This document shows, piece by piece, positions 59,701 to 64,000 of a stretch of DNA of 64,000 nucleotides (positions within the stretch are counted from its first letter, which is position 1; each line of letters starts with the position of its first letter). Position numbers and translations under genes: made by a program. Source of the DNA: Solicoccozyma terricola (lineage: Eukaryota > Basidiomycota > Tremellomycetes > Filobasidiales > Piskurozymaceae); contig BCLD01000006.1 in the NCBI GenBank assembly GCA_001600875.1, positions 62,001-126,000 on the forward strand, read 5' to 3'. The notes below the pieces were generated by a model. It ran no database searches and was not told the origin of the DNA. It saw only the letters and a list, made by a program, of their open reading frames with translations.

Positions 59701-62700
59701 ATCGAAGGTTTGATCAGCCATTCGATACTGCAAACCGAGCAGGTGATCCCTGCAATCGAACAGATCTATGAGCGATTCCAGCAAGGCAAAACCCTGGACG
59801 TGAACAGGGCAGCCATCTTACTGGAAAGCTTATTCTTCCTCGAGCGAATCGATGATATTGGTGCTGTGTTCGAAAGTGAGTTTAACATCACCACCGACAT
59901 AAGGGGCCTGTCTCATTTCCTTGATCACAGAGCGCAGCAAGCTCTTTCGCAAGGGTTCAGTCGCGGTGTTCTCTGGGCCTAGCTTAGCACCCGTTGATCC
60001 CGGAAGACCTCTGCTTATCTACAAAGCTGTCGTTACTCCGACTCGCTTACTATTGATGCCACCTGCTAGGGAGACGTCCAATAGCATTCTACGTCGTTAT
60101 CCCGAGCATGTTGATCGCTTTTTCTCCGTGTGCAGTTCAGCGATGAAGATTGTCAGCTGCAGGTGAATACATTTTGGCGGGCAGATTTACCTTCTCACGC
60201 TCACAGTTTTTCGTTTCATCACAGGTCAATAAGACCGTAAAGGATGCTTACGATCTTAATAACAAGGACGGAACGATAGCACGCGTGCGACGTGCACTAA
60301 ACGATGGGTTGGTAATTGCTTCACGGCGCTATGTATTCCTAGCCGCAAGTGGCTCTCAAGCAAGGTTAGTCAATGCCTCGCACGATTGCGAGTACAAGAA
60401 CTGATCCTCTTCTTTGTCCAGAGAGCACTCCTGCTGGTTCTTCGCAGAAACCTCCAAGCTTAAAGCGGACGACATCCGACGGTCTTTTGGTGATCTGTCC
60501 AAAGAGACAATCATTGCTAAATATGCCGCGAGACAAGGGCTTGTAGGTATAATGCATGTTGCGCACCCACGGAATGCTGATGACGGCTCTGTCTCTCTAG
60601 CCTTTTGCTTCCACCAAGCCGATAAACATCGTTTGCAAGCTTCGCAAACCTGCCCCAGATATAAAGAATGGGCCGTAGTATGTCCACTATGTTTTCATCT
60701 GGGAGCCTGAAGGCGACGCTGAATCTCCAGATCAGCATTTTTACAGACGGCGTCGGTAAATGTGCTCAGAATATTTGTGATCAAGCAGCGGTTGCTCTGG
60801 GGTTTCCAAATCTGCGACCTTCAGCTATTCAAATTCGAGTCGGTGGCTCTAAGGGCGTCTTATCGGCCTGGCCTCAGATCAAACCTCGTGAAGTGTTACT
60901 ACGACCGTCGATGATCAAATTCGATGCTCCTGACCAAAAAGAAATTCATGTTGTCCGGGTGAGTAGCTGTTTGAGGGCACCATAATAACTGCGCTTAATC
61001 TTCCTTACTTTTAGATTGCTATGCATCGCACCGCATTTCTCAACCGGCAGTTTATCATGCTTCTGAGTGCTTTGGGCATTCCGGATGCTGTTTTCATGGA
61101 TATGTTCGCCAGTCAGATGTCTTGCGTGCGAGGTTTAGCGATTAGAGCCCGCCAGGGCAGATTAGAGGGTGATGCATTGTACATTGCACAGCATGCGACG
61201 ACGGTAAGATGGTCTTCTGCGCGCTAGAGGATATGCTCACCCTAACTCTCATTTTATCAGTTCCCGGTCGCTAAACTACTACAACTCGGCTTTCAGAACG
61301 ATCCTGTATTGTTGGATGTTCTTGAGGCCGTGGAACGACGATTATTCACCGACCTCCGATGGAACGCTCGTGTGGAACTAAAGAATGGTGCATACTTATT
61401 GGGTACGCAAAATAACATCTCCTCTCCTCTTCCTTCCGACTCACTGATTATTCAAGGCTACTGCTAGGTGTTGCTGACGAAGCGAACGTCCTTGCTCCGG
61501 GTGAGGTTTTCTGTCAAATCGAAACGGAGGAGGGTGAGCTACGAGTCATTACTGGGACCTGTATAATCTGCCGTGCCCCTGCTCGTTCGTACATTTTTCC
61601 TTGAGGAGCATGTGTAATGACGCTGACGCCAGGCCTTACTATGTCAATCTATGCACAGTGCATCCCGGTGAGTTCAATCTCGTATACTGACATGTATCCT
61701 GGGCCATTCTCACAGCTGCCTTACCTGTACAGGCGATATCCGCCGAGTGCAAGCTGTGAACAAGCCCGAACTGCAGAGTTTGAGAAATGTCATCGTCTTT
61801 TCTGTGCAGGGTGATCGTGACCTGCCCAATATGTGAGCTTTGTTGTTCATCGTGTCGGTCGATTCCTCGTCGTAACAATCTGTACCCAGGTTGGGCGGGG
61901 GTGATTTGGACGGCGACGACTTTACTCTCATCTGGGACAAACGTTTCATCGATATAGAAGAAGTACCCGCGGCTGACTACACAGCCCTGATCCCCAAACG
62001 AGTGCCATGGGTGACTCAAGATGATATAATAAACAACTTTATCAATTACATCCTGAATGATGTAAGTGTCGATGACGGGCTCTGGCTGATTCAGAGACTC
62101 ATGAGATATCGATAGGTTCTCGGCATCGTCTGCAACGCGCATCTTGCCTTCGCAGATCAACTAGGCCCAATGTCGGCCAAGTGCCTGGAGCTGTGTCAAG
62201 TCGCATCTACGGCGTGAGTTATGACTTCCTTGTAAGCTCAAAACTTTCCGCTCAAACCAAACCCTTTCTCGCAGCGTCGATTTCGCGAAGAGTGAGCTGT
62301 TATCTCAGTGCAAACTCTCATCTTAAACATTGACATGTTGCCTTTTGACAGCCGGCATTCCCGCCCAGCTGCCCGAAAGTTATCGTCCAGAGAGGTGGCC
62401 AGATTTCATGGGAAAGCCGGTGCGTGGCCTGAAACTTCTTGCTAGTGGTTGTGAGCCTGAAATCTAAACCTCGGAGCAGGCGCACATGAGTTATCCAAGC
62501 AAATCCATACTTGGGATACTTTTTCGCATGGTCTCAAGCGAGGAGCCTGCTGGATCGTTTGTGCCGATACCGGTAGGATTAGATCATCCAAAACCGTGGA
62601 TGAACGTCTGGCTTCGGGAGGTTCCGATACCTCAGAGCGTTCTGAACATGACCGCTGTCCTGAAAATGCGTTTCGACTTCATGATGGCCAGCGTGTTGAG

Positions 62701-63193
62701 GAGGTGAGCTGAACCCCCATCATATTGAGCCTCATAGGCTCATCTGCTACTTTCGCCAGATACCAAGTCACGGAAATCGAGGTCATCGCAAGTGTTGTTC
62801 TTCGCAATCCCAACAGGAGGCGCGGAAAAGATGGGGATCTAAAGGTGAGTTTTCACTGTGAGGAGCTCCCTGTCAATCAGACTTTGATGATCTTTCGCCA
62901 ACAGGATCCTCTGCGAGACGCGTGGAAAGAGGCAGTTGAAACGATCCTTGAGTTGGCAGCTCACGCCATGCCAACAATTCAACCCACCGATAATAAGAAG
63001 TTCACGCCTTTGCAGATTTTGAGCTGTAGCAGCGTATAGAGTGACGTACGAGTCTCTACGACCGTCTCCGGACAACGACATAGTCTTTGAAGAGGGCGAC
63101 ATGCCTTCGGCATGCAAGTATCTCAAGTCCTTTGCGTGGATTCTTCCACAGGAGCTGATGTCGGTGATGCAGATGCCCAAGCAGGCAGAGTGA
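56784..63193 (+). CDS. RDP1: RNA-dependent RNA polymerase (RNAi), RGG-rich N-terminus, apparent frame breaks
   Basis: Exon 1 (56784-57788, 335 codons) is Arg/Gly rich. An intron with a perfect TACTAAC branch point joins it in phase to exon 2 (57856-59397; GFTSPVIESGLAFDLRKKAF, VTVTITTRRPAKFFVPLRDQ). Then come a 60-nt in-frame intron (59398-59457), exon 3 (59458-59875) and exon 4 (from 59931; RSKLFRKGSVAVFSGPSLAP, LLIYKAVVTPTRLLLMPPAR). The catalytic half has VKDAYDLNNKDG, EHSCWFFAETSKLKADDIRR, FTDGVGK, LRVITGTCIICRAPALHPGD (H-P-G through a 9-nt exon, 61659-61667) and LGGGDLDGDDF, the invariant DxDGD site. The last exon ends LMSVMQMPKQAE. The enzyme makes double-stranded RNA for Dicer. Frame problems: a 1-nt loss in a T-run (60119-60123), an unresolved junction at 60545-60690 and a 1-nt gain near 63027. 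So this is either a decaying gene or a sequence with errors; all catalytic motifs remain. Confidence 0.85.
58531..58575 (+). repeat. 15-nt coding tandem repeat (3 copies) in the polymerase gene
   Basis: Unit CGAGACAACGTTCRG repeated three times in frame, encoding an (RDNVR/Q)n peptide between the N-terminal and catalytic halves of the polymerase. Confidence 0.95.
61659..61667 (+). other. 9-nt microexon of the polymerase gene
   Basis: TGCATCCCG lies between CACAG and GTGAGT. With a C left from the upstream exon (ending 61584) and GC from the next (starting 61733) it restores LHPGDI in phase. HPGD is a near-invariant RdRP motif, which strongly supports the exon. The upstream donor GTTCGT is weak. 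Confidence 0.75.
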
Positions 63194-63285
63194 GGCAAAG
63201 AAAAATAGAGACATTGCAATGCAATAGACATATATGTTAAGATAGGGAGCTATCCTGGATACAATATGTGATTAGAGTAATGCTC

Positions 63286-64000
63286 TCATGCATTCGTACC
63301 GGTCGCCTCTTTGGGCTCTACTTTCGAGTCCGCGCATTGCGGCCTCGATGCCGTGCTGTTGGACCCAGTTTGATCCACAACTTTGTCTTTTGAAACGTCC
63401 TCCTTTGACGGGGCCGATTTTGCACTCGCCGGTTCTCCCGCGACTGTGAGTAGACGAGTCAACGTCAAACACGGATTCCGATCGATAGGCCAGAGAGGGG
63501 ACGGGACAGACATGTGGATGCAAAGCAAGAATAATGAGAACGTCAACGCTTATCACCTAGGCCAAATGCACTCTTCACTCCGCTGAACAGTCCGCCAATG
63601 AAACCGGGTTCTTTATCGGAGCTGACTGGCTCCGCGGGAGATGACTGAGCACGCTCTCGGGTGAACAAATTGGCCTCGGTATCCAACGGCGGATTGTCAC
63701 GCGATTGCGAATGAAGGGGAGAGGAGTATGAAGTCGTACCATTTGACTGAGATGACTGAGAAGTGACCGTTGCTGGTGGCTTGGTGGTGAAGAAGTACGG
63801 TCGACCTTCGACATCGTCGGCATATACTTGCAAGATTTCTCGTTGACGGGGAGTCAGAGACCTGTGAACATACGCCATTAGCGTGGATGTTCATTCCAGT
63901 AAGTGGTCTGAGTACTCACCTTGGCACAGCCAGTTTCCAGTTGACCACTAGATCCCCTCTTTCCCTCCCGTAAACCGATTTCACCCCCCTGCCCTTCAAC
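63286..64000 (-). CDS. MDJ1: MDJ1-like mitochondrial DnaJ protein, C-terminal part
   Basis: Open at the right edge. The exon at the edge reads LKGRGVKSVYGRERGDLVVN and WKLAVP and splices to SLTPRQREILQVYADDVEGR, the conserved C-terminus of type I DnaJ proteins. A Ser/Pro-rich tail with GFIGGLFSGVKSAFGL follows. A donor inside the apparent stop context (CTAG/GTGATAAG) joins a last exon, VAGEPASAKSAPSKEDVSKD to KEATGTNA, stop at 63286. The ADDVEGR-type ending and long tail fit mitochondrial Mdj1, a co-chaperone of matrix Hsp70; the J and zinc domains lie outside the window, so a cytosolic type I protein cannot be ruled out. Confidence 0.8.

Overview
The window is a gene-dense piece of a fungal nuclear genome. 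Genes sit on both strands, are cut by many short introns (mostly 50-70 nt, GTRNGT donors, CTRAY-type branch points, YAG acceptors) and stand 0.1-1.5 kb apart. The gene set (Zn2Cys6 regulators, a DASH subunit, HIS3, a siderophore transporter, STE7, an RNA-dependent RNA polymerase) and the intron density, including an ATG-only first exon in a ribosomal protein gene, point to a basidiomycete, most likely a Tremellomycete of the Cryptococcus/Kwoniella type. That placement is an inference from style and content, not from a search. There are two assembly gaps (6840-7083 and 49220-49440) and one single ambiguous base (9312).

Layout. 1-3.7 kb: CSC1/TMEM63-type channel (minus, open at the left edge). 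4.1-6.8 kb: DUF2841/YDR124W-like protein (minus). 7-8.1 kb: gap and G-rich intergenic DNA. 8.1 kb: small orphan ORF (plus). 8.8-11.9 kb: ERT1/AcuK-type PAS and Zn2Cys6 regulator (minus). 12.3-15.3 kb: ALG6 glucosyltransferase (minus). 15.5-18.3 kb: unrecognised protein (minus). 19.7-22.0 kb: protein with a C-terminal Zn2Cys6 cluster (plus). 22.2-24.6 kb and 25.8-28.8 kb: AIF/FSP1-like oxidoreductase and siderophore-iron transporter, divergent, with GATA-type iron motifs between them. 29.2-31.7 kb: DNAJC11-like J protein (minus). 32.0-35.7 kb: Zn2Cys6/fungal_trans regulator (minus). 36.5-40.2 kb: HIS3 and a nuclear-looking acidic protein, sharing a 271-bp divergent promoter. 40.3-43.8 kb: Sec14-like protein and a coiled-coil membrane protein (minus). 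44.2-47.1 kb: Pcl/Pho80-type cyclin (minus). 48.9-50.8 kb: ankyrin protein with two consecutive microexons. 51.3 kb: DAD4 (plus). 52.2-53.5 kb: RPL17 (minus). 54.0-56.0 kb: STE7-type MAPKK (minus). 56.8-63.2 kb: RNA-dependent RNA polymerase with an RGG-rich N-terminal extension and apparent frame breaks (plus). 63.3-64 kb: 3' end of an MDJ1-like DnaJ gene (minus, open at the right edge).

The genes do not form one pathway; this is ordinary chromosomal DNA. Three points stand out. The RNAi polymerase gene has an unusual low-complexity N-terminus, a 9-nt microexon at its HPGD motif, a 60-nt in-frame intron and at least two apparent single-base frame breaks. The oxidoreductase/siderophore transporter promoter carries a perfect iron-repressor GATA motif plus two partial copies. 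All three Zn2Cys6 clusters are assembled from two or three exons, one through a 28-nt microexon and one at an atypical C-terminal position.
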